A DNA stretch of 64,000 bases from Toxonevra muliebris (GCA_963691655.1 OY829326.1:94171235-94235234), one strand, 5' to 3'; numbered from the stretch's first letter, positions 1-12,720 are shown. Translations and numbers: made by a program. The notes: generated by a model from the sequence alone, not told the origin.

Positions 1-506
1 TGCAAAATCCACGAGTTTTCTGTCCACAATTCTGGTCTCTTTCGCCAAATTGCTTCACGCAAACGCCTCATAATGCCCAAATAATACTCTCTGATGGTTA
101 ATTTGCGGTTATTGACCAAAATTTCTTTTACTTTATCAATGTTTTCGTCGGTTTTCGGTGTGGATGGTCTGCCACTGCATTCATCATCTTCGATTGACTC
201 ACGACCACTTTTGAACCGCTCGTGCCACAGGTAAACGATTGTTTTCTTTAGAGAATCGTTGCTGAAACCCTTTTCCAACATTTCCAACATTCGCGCACCA
301 TTAAATCCATTTCTTACGCAAAATTTAATACAATACAATTTAATAAAATTGTAAAAAACCGGCAACACACACAGAGATAGATGTACTCTTGGCTACGTAA
401 CTTTTGCAAATGTCTAGCTATGACGCTAAGATTTAGAGGGAATATAAACAACAGATGTATCAACTTATCAAACAAAAACATTCCGGGAACTTTTTGATCA
501 AGGTGG
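1..506 (-). mobile_element. mariner element, internally deleted, cut by window edge
   Basis: On the minus strand this encodes mariner transposase pieces: an N-terminal part ending in a helix-turn-helix-like segment with the motif SGRPSTPKTDENIDKV, followed directly by a later block containing GIMRRLREAIWRKRPELW. In intact mariners these blocks are separated by most of the DNA-binding linker and the first part of the catalytic domain, so the copy carries an internal deletion. The right end is a terminal repeat reading CCACCTTGATCAAAAAG inward from position 506, followed by a TA dinucleotide at 507-508, as expected for a mariner target duplication. The other end lies outside the window. Non-autonomous. 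Confidence 0.75.
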
Positions 507-689
507 TATTCAGCACTTTCTGTATTATATGACGGTTACTCTGCAAGCAAAAAACTAATTTGTTGGATTGTGTTATTATCAGAATTTATATTTAAATTAT
601 ATGAAATACAGTCTTTTCAACGAGAGCGTGTTCGGCTTTATTGTATGAAAAAGTTTAAGTATCAAGTTGAACTTTATTTTCAACATTCA

Positions 690-1690
690 ACATTTCATTG
701 CGAATGGCGCGTTGTATAAGCAATTTTTCAAATCGCCCTCCGTGTGTGCAAAACGTCGTTAAGCTATCATTATTTGCTCACATCCAAGGGAATCCCAACT
801 GTCCTAGGGAGGTGCTACAAATACATTAAGAAGTTGAAGGCATTCGTAAAGAAATGGAACCAGCTTTTTTTAAGACACCAGAATGTTTACAACTTACAAA
901 ATCATGCGCTTCTAGATCAACATCAAAGCAGTAGGATTTGGTGATAGGATGAGTTTTTGAAGCCAATCCTACCATTACACTTGAAGCAGCCCAACAAAAA
1001 CTGGCGCTGAAGGTCATTAATATATCTCTTAGTACAATCCAAAGTCGTTTGAGTGAATTCCAAATTGAATTCTGAACTACCATAACCAAACCCTTACTGA
1101 CGGCAAAACAAACAAAAAAATGTCAGGTGTGGATAATGATTGAATCGATGTGGCCTTTACAGACGAATCTTTTTTTTAGACGGTAGGTACCATAAAACGA
1201 GCCTTGTCCATTAAGGGCAGTAAAATGGTTCTGAGATAAGTTAAGCATCTAGGAAAAGCTCATGCTTGGGGATGCTTTTCAAAACAGAGTTTCGACAGGA
1301 TAATCATGTTTACGTGAAATTTGGACTCTTATCTTCTGCCAATAACTGGTTTGGGAAAGGAAATCAAAATTGAGTGCTTTAAGAGTGCAGAACCCTAAAA
1401 ATCAAAGTCACTTGATCAGTAAATGAAAATAAGAAAAAACGACAAGAATTTTGGAATGCGCCTCTCAATCTCCAGATGCTAAGCACATTGAAAATTTTCG
1501 AGCAACTATTAAGCTTAAGATGGGCAGAAGAAGTGCGAAGAGCATTGCCCCATTGAAACGACAGCTTAAGTCAAAATGACGGAGTTTGCCGCAATCGTAT
1601 GCCGAAAAACTAGAAATAATAAGACCTCGCGTTACCACGAAATTACTTAAAATTGTGTTAACTGGATACTATATTGATATGTCAGCGCAT
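690..1690 (+). mobile_element. Tc1-like transposon relic
   Basis: Broken reading frames on the plus strand match Tc1-type transposase in order: an HTH-like stretch near 963-1070 (ITLEAAQQKLALKV), the first catalytic block FTDESFF near 1161, a GCF-type block near 1270, and the C-terminal SPDAKHIENFRATIK block near 1471-1520 with the catalytic glutamate in IEN, then RSLPQSYAEKL near 1580. Several stops and frameshifts interrupt it, so it is dead. I could not define terminal repeats. Confidence 0.65.
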
Positions 1691-2516
1691 AGGACAAAAA
1701 AAATTTTAAAATTAATGTGGGATATTTTTTTTGATTGGGGTATTGTCTGAAGGACACGCTCTTGTTGAAAATACTGTATATCTTCTAAAGCTTTGGATCG
1801 TAGCATGGCAACATGAAACTTCACTCTGTAGAAAATGTGAGGAATCAAAGTTAAAGTTTTATTTATCAGAGTTTTTAAAGAAAAACTCTTATTTAAATAC
1901 ACTTACATATTTATAATTATTTCAGCAGTAACATTCTTGTACTCTAACCTATTACTTGTAGATTAAGTTACGTAAAATAAAATAAAACAAACTGATGTAA
2001 AGTCTACATAAAATGACCTTGAATCAATCTTACTTCTATGTAAAAGTAAAAACCTTTTTTTATGACGTAAAAGAGGCACATACATATCAAAGGAATTGTC
2101 AATCAATTAAGCTTAAGCAGGCTTTGAACACAGCCACAGCAACAACAACAACAAAAGCGACAACGACAGCGACAGTGAATTTTTTAAAGCACTGTCATGC
2201 ATGTAAAACAGCGGATTACTGTAGCGTCATAAAGGAACGATTAAAGCGCATTAATTTCTACGGCTTTACGATGTAAACTTTTGAAGTGCAAAATTGCAGC
2301 TAATGCAGTGAAACTAATTTGATTTAAAGTGCACTTCTATCCTCTATGCCATAGTCATCATCAAGCTATAAAAAAAATGTATTGATTTCAAAGTTTTATT
2401 TTGATGTCTTTATTGTAGATTTGCCCAATGAGTAATTACATAATTCTATAAATAATTCCGACATAATTACATATTACAATCGAGTATTTTTTTTAATTTT
2501 TTTGTATGCCTTCTAG
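1691..2516. other. Non-coding stretch before pigs exon
   Basis: AT-rich sequence with no recognisable gene. A short trinucleotide-rich patch of CAA/ACA/GCG type lies at about 2135-2180. The last 30 bases form a T-rich polypyrimidine tract and an acceptor (TTCTAG at 2511-2516), so the right part is intron belonging to the gene whose exon starts at 2517. Confidence 0.6.
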
Positions 2517-5500
2517 ATCACCACCAACAGCTCGCAAAATAATCTCCAATTTCAACAATCAGACCGCTACTGCATCATCATCACCATCTGCCGCTCTGCC
2601 ATCCACAACCAACAACTACAGCAGTAATCTTTCGCCTAGCTATGGCACCAACAACAACAAAACACGCAGTCGCAGCCCAACTCCACAACGCAAATTTCTC
2701 AATCAACTCAATTCGAATAATGCGCCTGCATATGACATAAATGTTACTATGACCAACCACACTACTGTGGCGGATAAAATGAATCCAAATAATACCAACA
2801 CCAACACCAATGCTGCTATGCTAACTTCACCAAATCTGGCCAGACGTTCAATGTCCCCAAGTCCCAGACGTTTAATTGATATGCGTAAAAAGCAAACTTC
2901 TTTGGATGCATGCAATAGCGGCCCAAAGTCTTTGCCACTTGGCAATGAAATCGTCTCCGCTGCAGCTAACCATGTACAATTCGAAAGTTTAAATTTGACC
3001 CAAACCGATGGAGTAACGACCAGTACTCATCAACATAATGGTGTCACATCTGAAGTAACCACAAGTAGCAGCAGCAAATTTGAAAATATCAGCGATAACG
3101 GCAGTGAGATAAGCGATGAAGGTTATCGTAGTTTAGGTGTAATACAATCGAATGCCCAGAAGCGTGAATCACTTCACAGTCAAGCTTCAATTGACGACGC
3201 TGAAAATAATGGTAAGCAAAACGTTCAGTATAAATTGGAGGTGTTGAAGAATGCAAACTTTTCGGGATGCTTTTCTCTTCTACTACTTACTGAGCTTTAT
3301 AATGAATAATTTTAGCTAATGCTTAGAGAATGGTGTATTCGTAACTGTAAATTTGAATGGGAATGAGAATGATGTATTCCATTTATTTTTGAGTGAAAAG
3401 TATTAAAAGGTGCATTCTTTAACATATCTGGTAACAGTAAATATTGGCCTATTTTTTCTTTCTAAAAATATTAGCTTAACTAGTTAAGCAGGGAGGTGAC
3501 TAGGAAAATGTCACGATAGCAGAAAATAGACATACCAGGTATTGAACATTTTTATTTCGCAATGAGTCCTTAGAGAGCACAGCTCGATTTGGAATAGCAT
3601 GAACTCTCAAACTATCAAACAAGACTAAATCAGGGATAACTTTTTTGACGAAAAAGTCGAAAAATAAGAATTATAGACACTTTTTATTTTTTTAAGTTGT
3701 CCATAACTTTTATTTTTAAATTACCTCATAAAAGTTAAGTCAACTTTTATTTATCTAATATTTTTAAATTAAATTAGTGATGTACCGATACGATATTTTG
3801 AGAATGTATTTGCTATATTTTATTAAAAAATACTATGCTCAAAAATGTAGTGGATTGCATTTGTGTAATTGAAGAGAAAAAGAGAAAAGTTGAATAGAAT
3901 TATAAGACCGGGTTTACACTATAAATCCAATAGTCGACATGCTTTACGTTCCTCGTGAGAATTCTAGAATGTATCGCTGCCTTAATTTGCTAAGGCCCTA
4001 ACATCAAATTTTTCAATATCGAGTTTTTGATGTATTATGATAAAGCGTGCTCACTTTCGTCTGTGCCGAAAAATTTAGAAACCTGCATCGAAAACTTACG
4101 ATTTTTTCTTTTAGTTTAAATTAAATGTTTTTGTTTCTCCTGTAAAATTTGAAATGAGTGTTAGGTAGGACCTTAGCAATTTAAGGCAGCAGTATAATAG
4201 TCTCTAATGAAAAATTGGTTGAACTTAACTTAAAAAAACAAAAAGGAAAATGTTAATATTCAAAATTAACTACTGACAAATTGTGCAAGAAGCATAGCAT
4301 TTTTGAAGTCTATTTCTGGCCTATTTCTCCGGTTTGTATAAGCGCTGCGGTAGAAAATATCCTTTCTGAGGGCACTGTTGCTGGAGCTAAGTAATTAAAA
4401 ATATTTTAGAGTAATTTCAAGTGTGAAAACAATACACTACAGGGAACCTACTTGAAAAATCAAACTTGTACAAAGTTTAGTCCTATTGGGTAGTAATTAC
4501 CATACCAAATTTGAACGAGATCGGCCAAAAACCCGAGTTAGAGAGGGTAGAATTTTGACATTTTGGCTAACAGCCCCTGTTTTGAGCCCATGTAATTAAT
4601 TACCTATGGCATTTAGAAATTAGATTTTTGTTTAATCTTTTAAAAAAAAAAGAAATATAAGGTTAACAATATCCAAAATTTGACATTTTCTTTATATCGA
4701 GTGCGCTCAATAAAATAAACTTTTTTTCAATAACTGCATTGTACGATTACCGGAATTATCGCAAAATGGCTACTAACCTGCGGTTACGGTTAATGATAAT
4801 CGTAATCGGTGCATCACTAAATTAAATTTAAATTCAATTTTATAGTTAGTATTTATAGTAATTTTATACAGTGATTGCTTTCAGAAAAAATTTATAAATA
4901 TATTTTTGTCGAATTTTGAAAGTTTCTGGTAGATTAATCGAACATCTGGCCGAAATGGGATAAATATTATAATAGAATAAAGAATCTAAAACAGCTTACG
5001 AGATATGGTAAATCGAAATATAATACAACGCCTTTTGTGTTTTGAGTTTTTTTTTATGCAAGTTAGAAATTTTTTAAAATTTAATTTATTGAATATTCCT
5101 GAGGGAAATACCCAAAACCAGTTTATTTTTGTAATTATGCCTAATTATCCCGGAATTAGATTAAAAGAAAATGGGAACCCTATTTTAAATACAAAAAAAT
5201 ATTTTAATATTTCGTACCAATCAAAAATATATGATGAAATATTATCTATCTTAATTCGAGTTATTATTAATTAACCAGGCTATAGTACACTGCGACCATT
5301 ATTAATATTTTGTGCAGCCCTTGGTTTTAACACAATTCTAAATTAAGACTGCAAACGAATCTAAGAATTGCGTTAGATTTTATGTCGCATATCTCAGAAG
5401 ATCTCAAGAGTCCCTTTCGAAGGTAAAGCGATTTACGCATTGCGGCAGCTGGACATTCACATAGTACGTGTTCAGCTGTTTTCATGTCTTCATTGCATAG

Positions 5501-7710
5501 TCGACATGAATCGCATTGCGATATACCTACCTTCTTAAGATGATACTAAAGAAGGCAGGGTCCTGTAAGAAGCCCTGTTACGAATTTCCATTCTGTTTAA
5601 TTCGATTACATTCTCGGACGCAGATCTCTATAGCATGAACCTTTTCTATGCATATGGAAGGCATTCTCCCCATAGCTACGGCTTTTTGAAATCTTCAGTT
5701 ACTTACAACCACTTCAAATTTTTCGGAAAATACATATATTTTACTCAGAGAGTCAATTTGTTTCAGGCAAGGGCTGTCCTGAAATATGTTCAAAGTAGAT
5801 AGGTGTCCTGTGAGGTCCTCACTTTTGTAAAGGTTTACATAAGGCAGCCTTAGGGCACTTAAACTAGCTTCCTGTAACTGTTAAGTATAATGGGGGAAAT
5901 CCAGTTATTGCCTCAAGTCCTGCCGTGAGGCACGTTTTCATTGCCCCTGTAATACCTAGACAAGCTAAGCGATGAAGTTTATTTAACTCAGATTGCGTCT
6001 TCGCTTGCTGTATTTTTGGCCACCAATTGCTGCATAGATGGCCATGGATTTGATGACCGTTTGATATGACCAGTACGTCATTTCTGATCTCAGCCCCCAT
6101 GTTTTACCGTAAAGGCGTTGACAAGCATGGAATGCCCTTGTCGCCTTTTCAACAGTATTACAAAGGGGTGTGAATTTCAGGTGAACTTTTTATCAAGGGT
6201 TACCGCAAGGTAAATATCATCTGAAAGTACCAGTTCTTGTCCATTAAGTCGAGTTAGGCTGTTTTTCAGCACTAGTTGATTCTGCATACATACATATTTC
6301 GAAGTTTTTACAGCGAACGAGCAATATGCTTCAAAAATTTTCAAATGAGAAACCATTAGGAGAGGAATTTTGTGCTCAAGACATATGAATAGATTTTCAT
6401 ATATTTGACTAATGTAATATATTTTTTGGATAACTTTGTATTTAAAAATTGTTTCTTTTTCAGCGCGTCTCGATCAAACTTCAAGTGATTCTCAGCTCTC
6501 GCCAGTTGATGATTCTACACCATCAATCAAAACTCCAGAAGTTATCGATATAGATTATACCTCTTGCGAACCCATTATCGATATTGGGCCTCAATCATTA
6601 CCGGCGGTTTTGTCAACACCTTCCTCCACGACCAATTTGGAAAATAAATTCGAGCAGTCTGGTATTTTTATCACTGATGATGAAATAACCGTAGATATCG
6701 CAAGTGCAACCGGATTACGTAAGACAGGATTTTCAAATAAAATATTCGGCGGTGACGATGCTCCCCCCACTATAGTTTCGAAAAACAAACCACAAAATGA
6801 CACTAACACAAACACAGATAAGATTGCAAACACCAGTAAAATACCGCGCTCGCCTGTTACACAAAGACGGCGCAGCATTGACAACAGCACCTGCAGTAGC
6901 AGTCTACAAGATTTATCCACACGTACTGGAGTGCCTGTTTTTAATCGCAAGAAACCCGTTTACAGATCAGTACGCAAACCATGCGGCGAATCGCCCAAAG
7001 CTAATGAAAGCACTGTGCCAACTACTGTGCGCAAAACAAACTTGCCTCCTGTGCGTGACGTCACAAATACTTGGAGCGGACGCACAGCAATCATTAGTGG
7101 CAAAAAACGTCCCATTGTCAATGCAGACACTTTTACTCCTAATAACGGAGGAACATCATCGCCCGCATCAACATCACCATCCACAAATGCCTTCGAAAGA
7201 AATACGAAAACGCGCTCATCACAAATTCTCTACGATAGCAATGGGCGTCGTATTAAAGGTTGCACGTCTTCCCTAACAACTTCACCAGTTAAAAATCATG
7301 CTGCCTCACCATTAGCTCAGCAATTGCTCGAGGCTGCTAACAGCGCTAAAAATGATGCACAAATACTGGAGAAAATGAAAACTTTACTGTCACGTTACTC
7401 ATCAAGTAATCTGCATAGCACAACCACGCCGACAACCACAAACACTAAGATGGGCGCGGCAGCGGCGGCTAACAATAAGAAACCGCCCGTCTATGAAGAT
7501 TTCACATCGGCATGGGTTCACAGTAATGGTAATTTAGAACGTTCCAGCAGCTGCTCCCCTCCAACGAAAACACTCTCGAAACGTAGCTCGGCCGCATCAT
7601 CTACTGAAAGCACACATTCGCGTGATATTTCCGTAATTGTGTCACCACGTCGTGAGCGTGGTATGTCCAGAATTCCAGCACCCTTACGACAGCACACTGA
7701 ACTTTACTAA
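2517..7710 (+). CDS. pigs: GAS2-like cytoskeletal linker, probably pickled eggs (3' exons)
   Basis: Two coding exons, 2517-3211 and 6464-7710, encode 646 C-terminal residues. The first exon follows a T-rich acceptor ending TTCTAG and its first base completes an Arg codon, so the gene begins left of the window. The donor after 3211 (G|GTAAG) and the acceptor before 6464 (TTTTTCAG) are both phase 1 and join to ENNARLDQTSS. The protein is low-complexity, Ser/Thr/Asn-rich and basic, with SRSPTP and SPSPRR repeats. It has two SxIP-type EB1-binding motifs, SKIP at 6835-6846 and SRIP at 7666-7677, close to the C-terminus. Such a tail fits insect GAS2-like proteins, where CH and GAR domains lie upstream and link actin to microtubules. 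The CH/GAR exons are not visible, so the family call rests on the tail (family knowledge); another microtubule plus-end protein remains possible. The 3.25 kb intron holds hAT, MITE and LINE debris. Confidence 0.6.
3775..4819. mobile_element. hAT-type non-autonomous element in pigs intron
   Basis: The element starts TAGTGATGTACCGAT and ends with the inverse ATCGGTGCATCACTA (one mismatch in 15). It is flanked by a perfect 8-bp target duplication AATTAAAT at 3767-3774 and 4820-4827. Eight-base duplications and TAGNGATG termini are hAT hallmarks. No transposase remains in its 1045 bp. It contains a second, nested miniature element at 3977-4189. Confidence 0.8.
3977..4189. mobile_element. MITE with CTGCCTTAATTTGCTAAGG ends (copy 1)
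   Basis: A 213-bp element with inverted ends CTGCCTTAATTTGCTAAGG and its complement ending TTAAGGCAG, nested inside the hAT element at 3775-4819. A second, inverted copy is present at 49273-49504, sharing the termini and internal blocks around ATTTAGAAACCTGCATCG and TTTAGTTTAAAT. No coding capacity. The target duplication is unclear. Confidence 0.75.
5290..6300 (-). mobile_element. Non-LTR retrotransposon 3' fragment (RNase H region)
   Basis: The minus strand shows the C-terminal end of a LINE polyprotein. Around 5945-6000 it reads SELNKLHRLACLGITGAM, the tether between reverse transcriptase and RNase H in LOA/I/R1-type elements, followed by an EAITGFPPLYL block. Near 5460-5540 it reads DSCRLCNEDMKTAEHVLCEC, the cysteine-rich tail after RNase H. 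Stops and frameshifts are present. It sits antisense in the pigs intron. Confidence 0.7.
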
Positions 7711-10287
7711 CAAAGAATTCAACACCAATTTCCAACTCAACGACGCTATCGAACAGTAAAGCTACAAAAATTGAAAAATCAGTAATAGTTAGTTGCTCTT
7801 AAAAATTTGGGAGCAGAGTCCTAGAGAAAGTTATACAGTTTTTTGAAAAGTATATAAGTAGCTGTAAGGCAAATGAGATTATTAATAGAAAGAAAAAAGT
7901 ATTTATGTAAGTAAATTAGGAAAAATAATGTATTTAATTTAAAATCAGTTCAATTCAATATTTGGCCTAAGATAAGTCACCGATTATGGTTTTTCGGTCT
8001 ATAAAATGAGCACAGGCCTTTTAATTTCAAATGAATTATTTTCAAAAAAGTTAGTCCCAAATAAAAAGGAGCACCCAATTTTCCATGATACCAGAATTTA
8101 GTGCTACAGCAAAATTTCTTAATATAGTGATGTAACGAATGTCAGTTTAGCGGTTGCGAATACGAATACCTAGTGGTATTCTGGTTGCTGCTTTTTCGGC
8201 TTTATTTAGAAAAAATCATTATTATGGGTGTAAAACTCAAAGTCTGCAAATTTTTCACAAAAACGTTGGATCATTCGATTTTAGTTTTTTAATCCGTTAA
8301 GTTCTACTGAAATCTGAAAATAAGTTTTTAATGATATCCTGGAGAAAGTTTCAGTTTTATATTAGCAATTTTGTCAAGGAAATTCTTGGTGTTATACTGT
8401 AATCAAGATTTGAAAAGCTAAAAGTTTTGCATTGTTTCTAACATTGTTAAGTATATGACAACTGCAAATTGATGAATTTTGAAGAGAAAATCTAGAAAAT
8501 ATGTGAAAATATGTTCCTGGATTTTTTCTAAATTTTAGAAGGCATCTTTCTTTATCGGAATATACAAAAACATTCTCCGCCATTTTCCGCTCTCAGGAAA
8601 TAATTCAATTTGAAAATAGGTTGGAACACGATTTTTACGACAAAAATTTGGACTAAACTTCCTTTATTAACCCTAAAAGTATGCAATCATGTTGAAAAAT
8701 GATAAAAGTGAAAAGTTGCATTCATTCCAACATTAAAGAATTAACTTTTAACATAAATAAATAAAATAAATTTATTGAAGATCAACCCATTCTTCCGCTA
8801 TAGCTTTCCAAAAATCGTGAAAATTGTAACTTTAAGCTTAACTTAGTTTGCCGCGAAACCAAAACTGACTGCAGATTTGAGTTAAGCAACCTAAAATTGA
8901 ATAGCACACAAAATATCATCGGAATCAGAGCGCTTCTTCTAATTTTGTCCCGTCAAAATATGGGATCACATCAGTGTGCGGCGGATGTTTCCTTTACTTT
9001 AGATGTGAAAATATTCTTTCATCCACGCATTTTAAACACCTTAGGGTGCAAATTTTTGTGACTATTTCTACGATTATTTCACCTTAAGCAGATACACCGA
9101 AGGGTCTCTGCTCATCTTTGTTACTTGAAATTGATTTTAAGTTGAAAATTTTTTTTTATGTATTTATTAACGATATGTACATTTAAAAAATAACTATAAT
9201 CTCTATATATGTCGATTGATTATAGTTCCCTCCATATATGAACCATATACATAACTATACAACATACCTAAAGTTGCAGCCATCAAATCATTAAAATTCT
9301 AAAGGAAATTAAACTGTTTCACAAATTCCAATCAAACGCCAATCCAATCAATTAAAAGTAATGCTATATACATAATCTTTTTTATATACAAGCATATGTA
9401 TTTAAATATCTACAGAAAAACTTGAATAGAATTTTTAATGAAAGAAAAAAAGATCAGAGATAGTTTTCTAGAAATTTTTGAAACCAAAACTTACATATGT
9501 AAGGAATAGAAGTAGTTGATATTTTTTCATAATAGCTTGAAATGTAGTGTAAAAACCCCGACTGCTGAAATGAAATGAAAAAAGAATAGAAACCAAGCCG
9601 AGTTTTTTTTATACGAAACTTAATTTTAATAGATATTTAAAATAGACTTCATAGGAATATAACAAAGTTTTAGAGTATATACGATTATAAATAAATATTA
9701 ATGAAACCATAGATCTGGGTCGAATAAAGCTGCCGAGAAAAGATTTTCTGTAGTTAGAAATTGATAAAAGATATGTAATAATTGTTTTGCTCCAATGAAT
9801 ATGCTTTCGAAAAGAAAAGAGCTGATAGGGAAGAAGCAAAGTCGTAGAAAACAAAGGAAATTACAGTTAGTTAGGATTTTGTACGTAATAATAATAATTA
9901 TAAATGAGCTCTAGTACATTGATGAGCAAGTGAGCATTTTGAGTTTAAAAGTTTTTAAAATTTATTATTTACCCGCGGGTATAAAACTTTTAAGTCAGTG
10001 ATGGGCATAAAGAGACAATCACAGACTTAGATATGTCCACCACTGAATTAAATCTAAATTGAGAAATTGAAGAATAACTTGAAAATAGTTAGGGTTGTGA
10101 ACATAAAGATCCTTTAGTTAAAAAAAAAAAAACAATATATCAATTTATTTTTTAATGGCTTAAAATTTACAACATTAAAACTTCTATTAGGCACTAATTT
10201 GTTAAAGCACATGCCGCCAGTAAAAAAAAACCAAAATGAATCGCAATTAAAAAAGTTCCCTTTAAACGAAGATAATAATAATAAATG
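7711..10287. other. pigs 3' UTR and AT-rich intergenic DNA
   Basis: No gene recognised. The first few hundred bases should be 3' UTR of the gene ending at 7710; an AATAAA occurs at about 8060, but others follow further on (for example near 8760), so the cleavage site is uncertain. The remainder is AT-rich with scattered short open frames that look random. Confidence 0.5.
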
Positions 10288-10363
10288 GCGCTTTAGATTT
10301 GCCAATAAGCGAGCTCGCTTATTATGGTAATAAAGCGAACTCGCTTACTGGCAAATCTAACGC
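10288..10363. repeat. Near-perfect 76-bp hairpin
   Basis: The left arm GCGCTTTAGATTTGCC followed by an AATAAGCGAGCTCGCTTATT-like segment is mirrored by AATAAAGCGAACTCGCTTAC followed by GGCAAATCTAACGC. The arms are about 33-35 bases with a very short loop and a few mismatches. It could be a tiny foldback element or a structured RNA; the sequence alone does not decide. Confidence 0.6.
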
Positions 10364-11600
10364 AGCCAATATATCGAAATATATTAATTTATAGCTTATT
10401 TAGTTATAGTAAAAATTATCAGGGATGCCATTCATCAAAAATCAAATCTAGCATGAACAAAGAGAAATAAATCAATTAATCTATCAATCTGAATCGGAAA
10501 ATTGCAATGTCATTAACTCTCTTTGGGAGAAATTCCGAATTCTAATTGTTGGCTTCCCTGAATGAATGTCATATTTATATAAGTATGTATCCGTTGGTGC
10601 TTAATGTCTTTTATTTATAGTACATAAATATTTGTTTCTAAGTATTTAGTTTATAATAGGCATAAGCAAAAACATAATCAAAATGTTTTTTTCCCCCTCT
10701 ATAATTTTATTTTCATTAAATCTTCAATTTTAAATTTAAACACTAACAACAATAAGTTCAAATGTAAACTCCAAATATAATTCAGCGCTCTTGCATTTTA
10801 CAAAGATACATACGTACTATATTCTTCAAAACTAATACTAAACTTTTGCTATTTATAACAAAAAATGGTCACAAAAATACACAATGAAACAAAGAAAAAA
10901 AACCATCAACTAAACTTGTAACCACTAAAACTATAAACACTAAATTCTTAGCAATTGTTTTGAACTTTAATTGCACAAATATTAAAAGAAGAAAAGGTAA
11001 TTTCAAATTTATAATAATTTTTCCATTAATATTGATTTCCTCTCTTCTTATATACAATTTTTTTTTTGTTAATCGTAACGTAAGCCAAATAATATTAAAA
11101 ATTTTCACACTACTTGAAGTTTAACTTTAAAGTTCTCGCAAATCACATAAAAAAGCAAAAGGACACAATTAAATTGTTAACAACGTTTAGAATTAAGTAA
11201 TTTTTGTATTCATTATAGTTACGAATAAAATCTTTTATCTATTTTATAATTTTCGCTTATTTTTTTATTGAGTATTAATTTTTTTTTTTTGAATACTTAG
11301 TGTTAGATTTGAGATTAAAGAAAATATATCAAATCATATGAATGAAATGTATTTTAAATACAATCTAAAATAATGTTAAAGAAAAACGAAAAAAAAATAC
11401 TAACAATTAAATATATGCATTGTAATTCTTGCAATTAAACTTTATTATTATTATATTATGTAACACTGAAATTCTAAATAAAATAAATAAAAATTACAGC
11501 TTGCAACAATACTTACATATTTATGTACTTAACATGATTTTATTTTTGACGAAGGAACAGAAGTTGTGGTACCTGCACTTGAAATTTGTAAAACCGGCAG
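10364..11600. other. AT-rich intergenic DNA
   Basis: Very AT-rich DNA with homopolymer runs, for example T-runs near 11280-11290. I see no gene, RNA or transposon terminus that I can support. Confidence 0.5.
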
Positions 11601-12720
11601 CTACTGTGGTCGCTGTAGCCTAGTGACTACGGCAGATTTCAATAAGCTTATGCAAACTCTGTGCTTGGGTTTTAGTTTTTGCCTTAATGTTTCAAACACG
11701 AGAGGCATTTGAGCCACATTCTTCAGAAATTCCTTTCCATTTTTCGTGAATCGCTTGCCATGTTGATACTTAAGGGTACCCCCCTCATTCTCGGGGTCAA
11801 AAAATCGATTTTTTGTTTATTGTCTTGTTCGAAACCAAGAAAACCAAGCCTATGAAAAGTCTGAAGGGATTTTGTATGGACCAGGCATAATTGATTGAAG
11901 GTGAGTTGGTTTTATACACGAAACATTGCTTCACAAAACTTTAAACGCATTTTTCTCGAAACAGTGTTTTTACGATTGGCGGGCTTTGTAACTCAAAAAC
12001 TATTCAACCAATCGCTTTGAAATTTTGCAATGTTGTTTAATACATTAATAGCTATAACTTAAACTATTATCAAGAAGATTGATAAAGATTTTCTATAATT
12101 TTCAGCTCAGTTTTTAACCAAAAAGCATTGAATTTTCGAAAAAATATATTCAAAGGTCCGCCATTTCGTGAATTTTTGTCCGATAATAATTCCAGTGATT
12201 TCCAATCGTACCCGCCATCAAAAAACAGGCTTTTTTATTGACGACAAAAATGCTGCTAAAATCTTTGTAAAACAACAATGTAAGAATTTGTTCTTGTTTT
12301 TAAAGTTTCGAAATACATATACGCAGATATCCAAACCTCAAAAATTGATTTTTGTTTATTTACCAGCCCATTGAATATCGCGGAAATTCTAAATCGAGAA
12401 TGGGGGAGGGGGGTACCCTTAATACAGGACGTATCTCATTCGAAAAGCTTTGATTTTGGTCCTTCCTTTTTATTTTAGCCATAATTAGTTTGTTTCTTCA
12501 AATAATTTCGAACTAATCTATCAGATATGTTAAGTTTTTTAGTAAGCTCACTATTACTGAGACCAACCTCTCTAAAATCAGTAATTTTGCATAAATTCTT
12601 GTCATTTAAATAGGTAACACGCACACTGGTCGCTGCCATAGACCAAAAATAAAAAAATTGGTACCAAATGGGTCATCTCTATTTCACCAAGAAATGGCTA
12701 CAATTGAAAAGCGCTGCAAA
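11600..12720 (-). mobile_element. Tc1-like relic split by a TTAA-flanked MITE
   Basis: On the minus strand, 12423-12645 encodes a Tc1-type N-terminus with a helix-turn-helix (MAATSVRVTYLNDKN, then LSNSELTKKLNISDRLVRN). The part at 11630-11769 encodes a Tc1 C-terminal tail (WQAIHEKWKGISEECGS). The catalytic centre is missing. The two parts are separated by an independent miniature element at 11774-12418. Frameshifted and dead. Confidence 0.6.
11774..12418. mobile_element. piggyBac-like MITE, TTAA target, GGGTACCCCCCTC ends
   Basis: Inverted ends GGGTACCCCCCTCATTCTCG (left) and its near-complement ending GGGGTACCC (right), flanked by TTAA at 11770-11773 and 12419-12422. A TTAA target duplication is the piggyBac signature, although the terminal bases GGG rather than CCC are atypical. 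It is inserted in a Tc1-like relic. No transposase is seen. Confidence 0.65.

Noticed and set aside
6591..6950. Long minus-strand open frame (119 aa) across the pigs exon
   Set aside because: It is antisense to a strongly codon-biased, conserved exon and has no recognisable domain; the same holds for the minus-strand frame at 2703-2945 and the plus-strand frame 6797-7276.
9609..11108. Several 60-80 residue frames (9609-9854, 10114-10305, 10869-11108)
   Set aside because: All consist of AT-driven Phe/Ile/Lys/Leu runs with no motif, splice context or repeat relation.
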